The translations under genes were made by a program, and so were the position numbers. From the IMG/VR virus record IMGVR_UViG_3300020421_000112, positions 1-27,751 of that record: DNA of 27,751 bases; one strand, written 5' to 3'. The stretch is from a virus. Each line of letters opens with the position of its first letter. Within the stretch, counting starts at the first letter, position 1. Below the pieces are notes generated by a model, which saw only the letters and a program-made list of their open reading frames with translations, searched no databases and was not told where the DNA came from. Below are positions 1-5,764 of this stretch, piece by piece.

Positions 1-9
1 TTCATCAAC

Positions 10-366
10 ATGATGCGTAAGATCGAAAAGCAAATGAACACCGCGATTCGTAATCGCGAAAACTTCAGTTCATCCAACACACGTGTAATCTATTCACCTA
101 TTCGTAACTCTTCTGAAGTTTATTTGCATGGCAATCTAATCGCTATTGTCTCGAATGGTGTTCTTCAGATGTTTGATGGAGGTTGGCAAAGTAATACCAC
201 CAAGAGCAGACTCAACGCCTTATGTGATGAGTTCTGCCAGATTGGTGAGGGTGTATTTCAAAAAGATTTTACCTGGTATGTGAGAAGATTAGTCTCACAA
301 TCTGTTATCACTGGTAAAGTCTTCAACGTGGATAATTTCTCCAATGGATATATCTTCGCCGCATAA
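10..366 (+). CDS. Conserved phage protein of unknown function (118 aa)
   Basis: I see an open frame of 118 codons that starts at a double ATG (10 and 13) and ends at TAA 364-366. The frame stays open to the left edge of the window and no Shine-Dalgarno sequence is visible, so the true start may lie upstream. The N-terminus is basic (MRKIEKQMNTAIRNR). The middle has a compact beta-like stretch, VYLHGNLIAIV, followed by FDGGWQSNTTKSRLNAL and FQKDFTWYV. The style matches small conserved proteins of marine phages, but I assign no function. It heads a run of five short, closely packed genes, with the next ATG four bases after the stop. Confidence 0.75.
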   Translation: MMRKIEKQMNTAIRNRENFSSSNTRVIYSPIRNSSEVYLHGNLIAIVSNGVLQMFDGGWQSNTTKSRLNALCDEFCQIGEGVFQKDFTWYVRRLVSQSVITGKVFNVDNFSNGYIFAA

Positions 367-370
367 ACAA

Positions 371-508
371 ATGTATATTACTAATGAAGAACGTGCCCTA
401 ATCTATTATTGTATGGAGCAAATGTTCAGTGAGTTCACTGATGATGAAATAGAGTTATTTGACTCTATTCAAACTAAATTAGACAACCAACTTTCTTCTC
501 AATTATGA
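371..508 (+). CDS. Small acidic hypothetical protein (45 aa)
   Basis: The ATG at 371 opens a 45-codon frame ending in TGA at 506-508. That TGA overlaps the ATG of the next gene in an ATGA junction at 505-508, which argues for real, coupled translation even though the protein is very short. The product begins MYITNEERALIYYCMEQMF and has a run of acidic residues (TDDEIELFD) in the middle. It looks largely helical, without cysteine motifs or membrane segments. Function unknown. Confidence 0.6.
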   Translation: MYITNEERALIYYCMEQMFSEFTDDEIELFDSIQTKLDNQLSSQL

Positions 509-720
509 CACAATCTCGCTACGTTGTTGACTCTATTCAGTTTGATTTTGTTGATGGTGATTTTGAGTTGCCAGTACAATTTCAACAAGGCATAATCAAT
601 GCCACATTAGCAACAGTTTATTTTGCAGATGATGAGGATGAAGTAGTCAATCAAATCACAGAATCTGCCGGGTTCTGTGTGTCATCTATCAACCTCAATC
701 GTATCCCCTTTCGCTATTGA
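505..720 (+). CDS. Small hypothetical protein (71 aa)
   Basis: The ATG at 505 overlaps the upstream stop by four bases. The 71-residue product is acidic in the middle (FVDGDFELPVQF, then YFADDEDEVVNQ) and ends SSINLNRIPFRY. The alternating hydrophobic pattern suggests a small beta-rich fold. I recognise no domain. It is part of the tightly spaced five-gene run at the left of the window and probably shares its transcript. Confidence 0.65.
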   Translation: MTQSRYVVDSIQFDFVDGDFELPVQFQQGIINATLATVYFADDEDEVVNQITESAGFCVSSINLNRIPFRY

Positions 721-725
721 TTACC

Positions 726-899
726 ATGAACAATTTCAACTCACAAAATAACATCAACAGTGCATGGGAAGAGTATGAGAATGACGTAGATTATGATCAG
801 TCTAATTACAAAGAACCACATTTCCTAGATGTACTTGAAGAAAATAGTTTACAAGAGAATCTAGATAGTAATGTGATCAAATTGCTGGAGAATGTATGA
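726..899 (+). CDS. Small acidic, Asn-rich hypothetical protein (57 aa)
   Basis: The frame could open at a TTG at 717, inside the previous gene. The ATG at 726, five bases after the upstream stop, is the more natural start and gives 57 residues. The protein is strikingly rich in Asn and acidic residues (MNNFNSQNNINSAWEEYEND) and ends in a predicted helix (DSNVIKLLENV). Its TGA at 897-899 overlaps the next ATG (ATGA). No known family recognised. Such proteins in phage early regions are often small host-interaction factors, but that is only a general expectation. Confidence 0.55.
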   Translation: MNNFNSQNNINSAWEEYENDVDYDQSNYKEPHFLDVLEENSLQENLDSNVIKLLENV

Positions 900-1063
900 A
901 ACGCGCACCCCATCAGTTAGCATCAACTAAGGTACACAAAACCATTGGGAAAACTAATAGTTTGCTAACAATGGAGGTGTATAATAGTCTACTAAATATG
1001 CACCCTGTTGATGCTATTCAGTGGGGTGTATTTGTAAATTATAGTTATAATAAAAATGTGTGA
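896..1063 (+). CDS. Small hypothetical protein (55 aa), last of the left-hand run
   Basis: The ATG at 896 overlaps the upstream TGA (ATGA at 896-899), and the frame runs 55 codons to TGA 1061-1063. The N-terminus is basic (MKRAPHQLASTKVHKTIGKT), followed by SLLTMEVYNSLLNMHPVDAI and an aromatic tail. The exact four-base overlap is the main support. The product is too short for a homology judgement by eye. The next + strand gene after it is more than 6 kb away. Confidence 0.5.
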   Translation: MKRAPHQLASTKVHKTIGKTNSLLTMEVYNSLLNMHPVDAIQWGVFVNYSYNKNV

Positions 1064-1070
1064 ATAAATA
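1063..1070 (+). promoter_or_regulatory. Possible T4-type late promoter box, AATAAATA
   Basis: AATAAATA overlaps the stop codon of the preceding small gene and resembles the T4 late -10 element TATAAATA. No convincing gene follows within 600 bases, so if used it would produce a non-coding or antisense transcript. In AT-rich sequence this may be chance. Confidence 0.25.
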
Positions 1071-1094
1071 TATGTCTTTTTCGTATAAGGATCG

Positions 1095-1213
1095 TGAGTG
1101 TTACTTAGTCGTCCATTATCCTCGTGGTTGTTGTTACCTTAGCGGTCGCACTATGAGACACCGTGAAACACTATGAGACCCACTAAGTAACATCGTGACC
1201 CTCGCATTTTTTT
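1095..1213 (+). repeat. Long-range inverted repeat followed by a T-tract
   Basis: TGTTACTTAGT at 1099-1109 is perfectly complementary to ACTAAGTAACA at 1182-1192. GTGAG immediately before the left arm can also pair with CTCGC at 1201-1205 across a small bulge. The right side is followed by TTTTTTT at 1207-1213. The 72-base loop contains a direct repeat, CACTATGAGAC, with a 20-base period. It could form a stable branched RNA on either strand. On the + strand the T-tract makes it a possible terminator for the small-gene run. Confidence 0.45.
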
Positions 1214-1218
1214 CTTCC

Positions 1219-1247
1219 ATTCTATCACAGTTCTGCACAGATTACAA
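1219..1247 (-). promoter_or_regulatory. Possible sigma-70-type promoter, TTGTAA-17-TAGAAT
   Basis: Read on the minus strand, TTGTAA (1247-1242) and TAGAAT (1224-1219) are separated by exactly 17 bases. Transcription would run towards the left, through the inverted repeat and antisense to the five small genes. No gene lies in that direction on this strand, so it would give an antisense RNA. The match is modest and could be chance. Confidence 0.25.
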
Positions 1248-1382
1248 CCCTAAAGTTCACACACTTGCGAAACAGTTAGTGTTAGTGACAGTCTACAAAG
1301 TGGCACAAACAGTCACACAGACCCCGTGAATATCGCTTATAATCGTTGTAACGAACACAGGGGGAATCACACAACACTCAGT

Positions 1383-1444
1383 GATAGATAAGGGGCACAC
1401 AGTAAGCATCAAGAACCTCACACCAATCGTGCCCCCTATCTAAC
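1383..1444. repeat. Inverted repeat with 14 of 16 paired positions and a 30-base loop
   Basis: The left arm at 1383-1398 (core AGGGGCAC) is complementary to the right arm at 1429-1444 (core GTGCCCCC) at 14 of 16 positions. The loop of 30 bases is unstructured by eye. No T-tract follows on either strand, so it is not a canonical terminator. It may be a protein-binding palindrome or part of a structured RNA. Confidence 0.5.
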
Positions 1445-1502
1445 ACAAACTCCGTGAACAGTTAGTAACACTTAGAGACAGTTATTTGCCCCTTATTGTT
1501 GT

Positions 1503-1519
1503 GGCGGGCGGAGCCCGTT
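1503..1519. repeat. GC-rich hairpin near 1510
   Basis: GGCGGGC and GCCCGTT around a GGA triloop form a five-pair GC core extended by two G-T pairs. It is flanked on the right by AAAAAA at 1522-1527. On the minus strand that reads as a T-tract before the hairpin, so it is not a normal terminator in either direction. Confidence 0.4.
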
Positions 1520-1630
1520 GCAAAAAAGTACCTTCTTTCTAACCTACAAACGTTTCCCAACGCCCGAAAGATATCAATATCAAAATTTTTTTCCCGTACC
1601 TAAAACGCCCCTTAGAAAAAATTCCGAGGT

Positions 1631-1661
1631 AAAAAAATCCCCCGTACCTTTCGAGGGGGGA
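1631..1661 (-). terminator. Rho-independent terminator of the minus-strand operon
   Basis: On the minus strand a C-run (1660-1655, preceded by T) pairs with GGGGGA (1643-1638) around a loop of about 11 bases, followed directly by seven T residues (1637-1631). It begins 12 bases after the TGA of the sulfotransferase-like gene, the expected place for the end of the leftward transcript. Two further small hairpins (1718-1737 and 1696-1706) lie inside the 3' end of that gene. Confidence 0.8.
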
Positions 1662-1672
1662 GAAGTGTTCAA

Positions 1673-2737
1673 CTATTCAGTGGTACCAAGAGGTCTCCCT
1701 TCGGGATATTTTAGAGGTTCCCCCCAGAAAAGGGGAAGAGAACCGAAGTATTGCTCCCAGTCATCGTAAACAGACTGAAAGATTGCCTTGATATTACGGT
1801 AAAGGGACGGTGTAAGTTCTTGTAGGTTCATGCCATCGGACTGACATGGAGAGTCTGAGAAGTATTCTATAAGATGCCCAGCATCTGGAGCATAGGCATT
1901 AGGCCATAGGTTATCGATGGGATGATCCAGGAACTGAGAGAGGGCACCAGAACCGGAACCCTCCCAGAGTTCTTCCATTATAACACAGTGTACCCGATCT
2001 TTTCCAAAGATCTTCTGAGCTTTTATAAGATTACCCACATAGTCTATCTTACGGAATGCAGACCCCCAGTTACTTTGATCTAAGAATTCTTGGTATAAGG
2101 TACCAGGAAGAACTGACTTTCTCAATGGAGTGTAAGTGTCTCTATAATCTGGTAAAGATAATTCAGTAATGTTATTATCTTTAGTATTTCTACGTCTAAG
2201 GTATTCTTGATAATGTCTTAGAGATTCGCCAAAGGCACGTCTAACGGGGTCACGAAAGATACAGACGAACTTAGTATCAAACTCCCGCGTCAAGTTATCG
2301 AAGTAAGTTCTTTGGAGTCTATTAGGGGATCTAACGAATGTTCCAGTAAAGGCATCTCCAACGGACTTATAACCCCTCTCTGAGGTATGATAGTAGAGTT
2401 CTTTATAGAAGTTGATTAGTTTAGTCGAAGTAGTATGACCAGTGAGTAACCTCTCTAAGTGAATCAAAGGGAAATCCTGTAAGACTTCCATGTCTATTGG
2501 CAAGTTCATCTTATGACCTAAAGATGATTGCCAGTTAGTATAGCGGTTATTTTTTACTAAGTTATAGATATTTTGTAATTGTCTGATTGGTCTTTTATTA
2601 TAAACCAATCTACAGTTTTTCCATTCTAAGTATCGCATGTCTTTGGTATAACCAAAGTGACAATACTTGGAGTTACGTGAGAGTGTATATGCTAAGGGTG
2701 AAGAAGCAGACCAACCATATCCACCCAGTAGGAGCAT
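1673..2737 (-). CDS. Sulfotransferase-like protein, paralogue 1 (354 aa)
   Basis: This is probably a PAPS-dependent sulfotransferase-fold protein. A P-loop-like motif, GGYGWSASSPLAYTL, sits at residues 5-19 and the 3'-phosphate-binding motif FRDPVRR at 161-167. Further blocks VIMEELW and NAYAPD are shared with the two other copies in this window. The frame extends upstream to a GTG at 2782 and an ATG at 2770, but both lie inside the coupled short gene. I chose the ATG at 2737 because it follows that gene's stop by one base and places the P-loop close to the N-terminus, as in the paralogues. The canonical P-loop lysine is tryptophan here and the TT pair is SS, so activity is uncertain. Terminator follows. 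Confidence 0.7.
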   Translation of the reverse strand: MLLLGGYGWSASSPLAYTLSRNSKYCHFGYTKDMRYLEWKNCRLVYNKRPIRQLQNIYNLVKNNRYTNWQSSLGHKMNLPIDMEVLQDFPLIHLERLLTGHTTSTKLINFYKELYYHTSERGYKSVGDAFTGTFVRSPNRLQRTYFDNLTREFDTKFVCIFRDPVRRAFGESLRHYQEYLRRRNTKDNNITELSLPDYRDTYTPLRKSVLPGTLYQEFLDQSNWGSAFRKIDYVGNLIKAQKIFGKDRVHCVIMEELWEGSGSGALSQFLDHPIDNLWPNAYAPDAGHLIEYFSDSPCQSDGMNLQELTPSLYRNIKAIFQSVYDDWEQYFGSLPLFWGEPLKYPEGRPLGTTE

Positions 2738-2738
2738 T

Positions 2739-2906
2739 TTAGGGGTAGAAGATTTCAAGGAGTTGTTCATTTTGCATAACACGGAACTTCTTACCGGACT
2801 GTACGGAACGGATCTTTGCGGTATTAGAGGCAGATGTCACATTATGTGATTCGCCGTAGCGATGCCACTTGAAGAATTGATCCTGGTATTCAATGATGTA
2901 TTTCAT
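2739..2906 (-). CDS. Small basic hypothetical protein (55 aa)
   Basis: The ATG at 2906 overlaps the TGA of the upstream Cys-rich gene (ATGA), and the frame ends in TAA at 2741-2739, one base before the sulfotransferase ATG. The product starts MKYIIEYQDQFFKWHRYGES and contains a basic central stretch (TAKIRSVQSGKKFRVMQ). It reads like a small beta-strand protein. The start and stop junctions with both neighbours are the best evidence that it is real. It also decides the start of the downstream gene. Function unknown. Confidence 0.65.
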   Translation of the reverse strand: MKYIIEYQDQFFKWHRYGESHNVTSASNTAKIRSVQSGKKFRVMQNEQLLEIFYP

Positions 2907-3172
2907 AGGTCACCGAAGCGATCACGAAGATCTTCTTTTTCTTTTTTGAGTGTTGCGAGAGCACCGTCTACGAAACCACGACGATATTCCCAAGTATCAC
3001 CACCGAGTTGACCACGGGAAGGGTTGATACATTTATTGAAGTCAGGGTCATCTTGTCTGATGTTATTACAGACAAGACCAGCGAGGTCAGCATCTTTACC
3101 AGGTTTGCCAGTACCTTGCCAATAGAGTTGACCCTCCATCCAAGTAGCACCACATTTCTCACATTTTTTCAT
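2903..3172 (-). CDS. Cys-rich, possibly zinc-binding protein (89 aa)
   Basis: The N-terminus has a CxxC knuckle (Cys4 and Cys7, in KKCEKCGATW), followed by Cys35 in DLAGLVCN and Cys48 in KCINPSRG. The four cysteines could form one zinc site. The C-terminus is a charged helix (LATLKKEKEDLRDRF). The tryptophans and glycines between the cysteines (WQGTGKPG) are typical of small phage proteins with this layout. A late-promoter-like CTAAATA lies 24 bases upstream. The gene overlaps the next one by ATGA. A nucleic-acid-binding role is possible but not shown. Confidence 0.65.
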   Translation of the reverse strand: MKKCEKCGATWMEGQLYWQGTGKPGKDADLAGLVCNNIRQDDPDFNKCINPSRGQLGGDTWEYRRGFVDGALATLKKEKEDLRDRFGDL

Positions 3173-3196
3173 GGGGAGAACAGTAGTAGATCAAAG

Positions 3197-3203
3197 TATT
3201 TAG
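3197..3203 (-). promoter_or_regulatory. Late-promoter-like CTAAATA
   Basis: On the minus strand CTAAATA at 3203-3197 lies just downstream of a stable hairpin and 24 bases before the ATG at 3172. The same heptamer occurs at 11341-11347 ahead of gp25. It resembles the core of T4-type late promoters. Confidence 0.45.
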
Positions 3204-3205
3204 AC

Positions 3206-3231
3206 CTTAGTCTAGCGATTCCTAGACTGAG
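3206..3231 (-). terminator. Ten-pair hairpin between DUF3310 gene and Cys-rich gene
   Basis: CTTAGTCTAG (3206-3215) pairs with CTAGACTGAG (3222-3231) over ten positions with one G-T pair and a six-base loop. It includes the stop codon of the DUF3310 gene. No T-tract follows on the minus strand, so it is a weak or factor-dependent terminator, or an RNA-processing or stability element. Confidence 0.45.
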
Positions 3232-3442
3232 ATGCAAGTAATATTGCTTTTTCAATATAAACCTGTGCTTTACGGAGGTCATCCATTTGGGATTCGTGAG
3301 GTTTATGACCTGCTCGACAGATGTATTTTACGACATTACCACAGAAGAAGTCTAAGTTCTGATCAGCGATGAAGTCCCATACTTGAATATTACCTTGTTG
3401 ATAGTGTGCAGGACTATATTTACTCTCTGTGGTTTCAGACAT
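3212..3442 (-). CDS. DUF3310 family protein (76 aa)
   Basis: The 76-residue product matches the DUF3310 pattern seen in many phages: SPAHYQQGNIQVWDFI, then LDFFCGNVVKYICRAGHK, then a helix with MDDLRKAQVYIEKAI. The conserved features are the YQQG turn, the GN.VKYI.RAG.K loop and the DL.KA..Y helix. Members are short, often about 60-150 aa, and are sometimes annotated as nucleotide-kinase-like, but no activity is established here. The stop codon lies inside a hairpin. It follows the SGNH-like array with a 22-base gap and may be on the same transcript. Confidence 0.85.
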   Translation of the reverse strand: MSETTESKYSPAHYQQGNIQVWDFIADQNLDFFCGNVVKYICRAGHKPHESQMDDLRKAQVYIEKAILLASQSRNR

Positions 3443-3464
3443 GGAAATCAGTGACGTGATAAAA

Positions 3465-4247
3465 TTATAGCATAGATGCTACATGTGGGTCAAGAAGGTC
3501 AGCGATTACTTTAGAACCTTCTTGAGTTGGGTGAAGGGAGTGTGGGTTGATTACTTTATAGTCTAGGAGTTTTTTTATTCTTGAAGAGTCTACGAGCCAA
3601 TTAGAGAGGTGCATACGATCTCCACGGATTGGTGCACCGGAAACCTCTGCTGTCATTTGGGACATCAGGTCCGTCATCCCCTCGTGTGGGAATACTATGG
3701 CGTTATTATGGATGCTGTTAGTGGGGTTTAGAACATCGAACCATTTATGGCGGATGCCCCTCAGGTCAAAGTACTGCTGCCAATGTTTGATATTTTGTGT
3801 AAGTTGGTAGTATTCATTCTGGTCATTGAAGTGTCTATGGAAGTAGTTGACGGTGCTGAACCCTGTTCTTCTCTCCCACGCTTCTGCTTTTTTGGCATGA
3901 CCATTGAAAATAAATGGTTTATACTTATCAAGAACCTTGAAAAAGAGTTCGTCTCGATGAATAGATGTGACGCCCCATAGAACGATAACGTCTTTTGGAT
4001 TTTCTACTTCGTTGAAGTATTCTGTCGCAAGACGAAACTGTGTTTTATTTGCCGACCCACCTTGGGCAAGGTTATGTTGTTCTAAGTTATACTTCTTTGC
4101 TAGAAGTGTTCGCCAAGCATATGGGGCATTATATTCCGTAACAGTCCGATAACTGTTATAGGTGTCTAGATCCTGAGGGTTATTAGATGTATATGCTGCG
4201 CCAACACCTTTGACCCAGGAACAACCGATAGTAACTAATGTTGTCAT
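3465..4247 (-). CDS. SGNH/GDSL-hydrolase-like protein, paralogue 4 (260 aa)
   Basis: The order of blocks resembles SGNH hydrolases, which include esterases and carbohydrate O-acetyl hydrolases. Block I is TIGCSW with the putative nucleophile Ser10, block II is QGGSAN (62-67), block III is VLWGVTS (89-95) and block V is LHPTQEG with His239. The Asp usually three residues before that His is absent, so any triad would be a Ser-His dyad. Middle and late blocks (HWQQYFDLRGI, FPHEGM) are shared with paralogues 1-3. It overlaps the upstream copy by ATGA. No signal peptide or membrane segment is visible, so the product is cytoplasmic or virion-borne. The substrate is unknown; an acylated glycan is my guess. 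Confidence 0.7.
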   Translation of the reverse strand: MTTLVTIGCSWVKGVGAAYTSNNPQDLDTYNSYRTVTEYNAPYAWRTLLAKKYNLEQHNLAQGGSANKTQFRLATEYFNEVENPKDVIVLWGVTSIHRDELFFKVLDKYKPFIFNGHAKKAEAWERRTGFSTVNYFHRHFNDQNEYYQLTQNIKHWQQYFDLRGIRHKWFDVLNPTNSIHNNAIVFPHEGMTDLMSQMTAEVSGAPIRGDRMHLSNWLVDSSRIKKLLDYKVINPHSLHPTQEGSKVIADLLDPHVASML

Positions 4248-4960
4248 AAGATATCCTTCAGTGCTTTTTCAAATAGCATAGCGATTTCGTTGTGACCATC
4301 CTGCGTTGGAAGGAGTACATCATCAACCAAACCATTCATGCGTAAATCACTAATGCGGTCACAATCGACGTAACCAGTAGCGAAATGATGTCGATCTTGC
4401 TCATAAACCTTTCTAGATGCAATAGTTTGTGATACTAAGTCTTTCATCCCTTGATGAGGGAATATAAGTTTATTGCTGGTAATGGTATTAGTTTCGTTAT
4501 GGATATCATACCACAGATTACGGATACCTGACAAGTCAAAATACTTTTGCCACATTCGGATATTGTTGATGGTCCTGGATTCTACGGTATCAATATCAAA
4601 ATGATCTTCGTAGTGCTTGGTGATTGAATAATCAAAGTTATTGAGTTTGAACTTATGATCTGCTTTAGGATTCATTGTATGAGCAGAGAATCGCATTTGG
4701 CAGTAAGAACTCGTAGGATTCTGGTAGACCTCATCTGAGTATAGAGTATTGATACCCCATAGAACGATGACTTCTTTTGGATCGATATTTTGATTGAAGT
4801 ACTGGGATGCTTTACGAAATTGATTCCAGTTTGATGCATTACTTTCTGATAAGTCATTACACTTGAAACCATAATGCTCACCAAGAATCCTCATCGAATT
4901 CTTTTGTTTGAGTGGATAACGACCTCGTATCCAACTATCTCCTAAGGTAACTAAAATCAT
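4244..4960 (-). CDS. SGNH/GDSL-hydrolase-like protein, paralogue 3 (238 aa), catalytic His missing
   Basis: This is the shortest member of the array. Block I is the classic GDSW (TLGDSW, Ser9), followed by SESNASNWNQF (block II region, 38-48) and VLWGINT (66-72). In block V the HPT of copies 2 and 4 is LPT (LLPTQDG, 216-222), so the expected catalytic histidine is gone. Downstream blocks (MWQKYFDLSGI and FPHQGM) align well with paralogue 4, its closest relative. It overlaps both neighbours by four bases. Either it is a non-catalytic, perhaps binding, member or it uses another base. No secretion signal is seen. Confidence 0.65.
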   Translation of the reverse strand: MILVTLGDSWIRGRYPLKQKNSMRILGEHYGFKCNDLSESNASNWNQFRKASQYFNQNIDPKEVIVLWGINTLYSDEVYQNPTSSYCQMRFSAHTMNPKADHKFKLNNFDYSITKHYEDHFDIDTVESRTINNIRMWQKYFDLSGIRNLWYDIHNETNTITSNKLIFPHQGMKDLVSQTIASRKVYEQDRHHFATGYVDCDRISDLRMNGLVDDVLLPTQDGHNEIAMLFEKALKDIL

Positions 4961-5748
4961 AATGCAACTTGCCGACTAATGAGTTCTGCAATCAGATGAT
5001 GACCCTCTCTGGTCGGATGATATGAATATGGATTGACAAGACCTAATCGAACAGCAGTATCAATCCGTTTAGAATCTCTAGTGTATTGTGAGATATGATA
5101 AGAATCATTCTGTATAGAGATTCCCCTAGCATTTAGCATTTGGTAAAGTACGTCTCTTTGAGGTTCATTATCAAATAACAACCGAGGAATCTTTACTCCA
5201 TAGTTATGATGATTGAATGTATCAATCCAATAGTTCTCAATACCACAACTTTCAAAATATCGATTCCAATGCAGCATTTCAAATCTCAGTTGTCTCACCC
5301 GTTCTTCGTGGTTATAATGATCTATGACGTATTGCTTTGAATCAAAGTGACACTTTTTCATCATGTGCTCATGAGCGAACCCTCCCTTGCCGTACAACAC
5401 GTTAGTATAACCTGCGTTGCCCTCTTCATCCCAACGGTTCGTACAATAGACCTCATGGCGTGCTGTGGAGGTGATAAACCACAACACAATCACTTTATCT
5501 TCTTTTAGATCATTCGTAGCAAAATATTTTCTGGCATGACGAAACTGTCTATGGTTTGACGAACCCTGGACAGAATAATTTACGTTCTTATATTGGTAGT
5601 GATTAGCAAGGATCGTACGGAAAGCATTCTGACTGCATAAGTCTCTATCCGCAGAGATATTCCTATACTGCAATTTGCTCATGCCCCGATCAAAGGCAGA
5701 ACCGGTCCCGAAGGTCCATGAGCAACCAAAGGTAACTAATTTTTTCAT
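4957..5748 (-). CDS. SGNH/GDSL-hydrolase-like protein, paralogue 2 (263 aa)
   Basis: Block I is TFGCSW (Ser10), block II is VQGSSNHRQFRH (60-71), block III is VLWFITS (88-94) and block V is YHPTREG with His244. As in paralogue 4, Ser and His are present but the Asp at His-3 is Tyr. In the middle it shares a motif with paralogue 1, a VLY.. G (117-121) before a V..HYN.E helix (141-149), which sets copies 1 and 2 apart from copies 3 and 4. The stop overlaps the next ATG. No signal peptide is seen. The gene has the same probable role as its neighbours, perhaps on a different substrate. Confidence 0.7.
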   Translation of the reverse strand: MKKLVTFGCSWTFGTGSAFDRGMSKLQYRNISADRDLCSQNAFRTILANHYQYKNVNYSVQGSSNHRQFRHARKYFATNDLKEDKVIVLWFITSTARHEVYCTNRWDEEGNAGYTNVLYGKGGFAHEHMMKKCHFDSKQYVIDHYNHEERVRQLRFEMLHWNRYFESCGIENYWIDTFNHHNYGVKIPRLLFDNEPQRDVLYQMLNARGISIQNDSYHISQYTRDSKRIDTAVRLGLVNPYSYHPTREGHHLIAELISRQVAL

Positions 5749-5764
5749 AATAAATCAATTCACC

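Larger units (their letters stand above)
1064..1630. other. Non-coding, repeat-rich convergent intergenic region
   Basis: Between the last small + gene and the minus-strand terminator I find no convincing gene. A 34-codon ATG frame at 1072-1176 exists, but it has no room for a ribosome site and sits inside an inverted repeat. The stretch is unusually rich in CACA and CAGTTAGT words on the + strand. It holds a long-range inverted repeat (1099-1109 with 1182-1192), a second one (1383-1398 with 1429-1444), a direct repeat of ACTATGAGAC, and a GC-rich hairpin at about 1503-1519. It could be a structured RNA, a replication or packaging-related site, or simply decayed sequence. Confidence 0.6.

Noticed and set aside
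1072-1176. 34-codon ATG frame after the AATAAATA box
   Set aside because: Only one base lies between the box and the ATG, there is no ribosome site, and the sequence overlaps the inverted repeat. Kept as non-coding.
1338-1343. Perfect TATAAT in the non-coding region
   Set aside because: No acceptable -35 box at 16-18 bases upstream and no gene downstream on the + strand.
1141-1500. Possible tRNA or CRISPR array in the repeat-rich gap
   Set aside because: No cloverleaf with a T-loop or CCA-adjacent acceptor could be drawn, and the repeats are imperfect with irregular spacing.
1518-1769. + strand frame of 83 codons
   Set aside because: It begins in the hairpin-rich gap, crosses the minus-strand terminator and runs into the 3' end of the sulfotransferase gene; the product is rich in P, K and F without a pattern.
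2968-3162. Alternative minus-strand frame of 64 codons
   Set aside because: Overlaps the Cys-rich gene in another frame; the Cys pattern and coupling of the 89-aa frame are better support.
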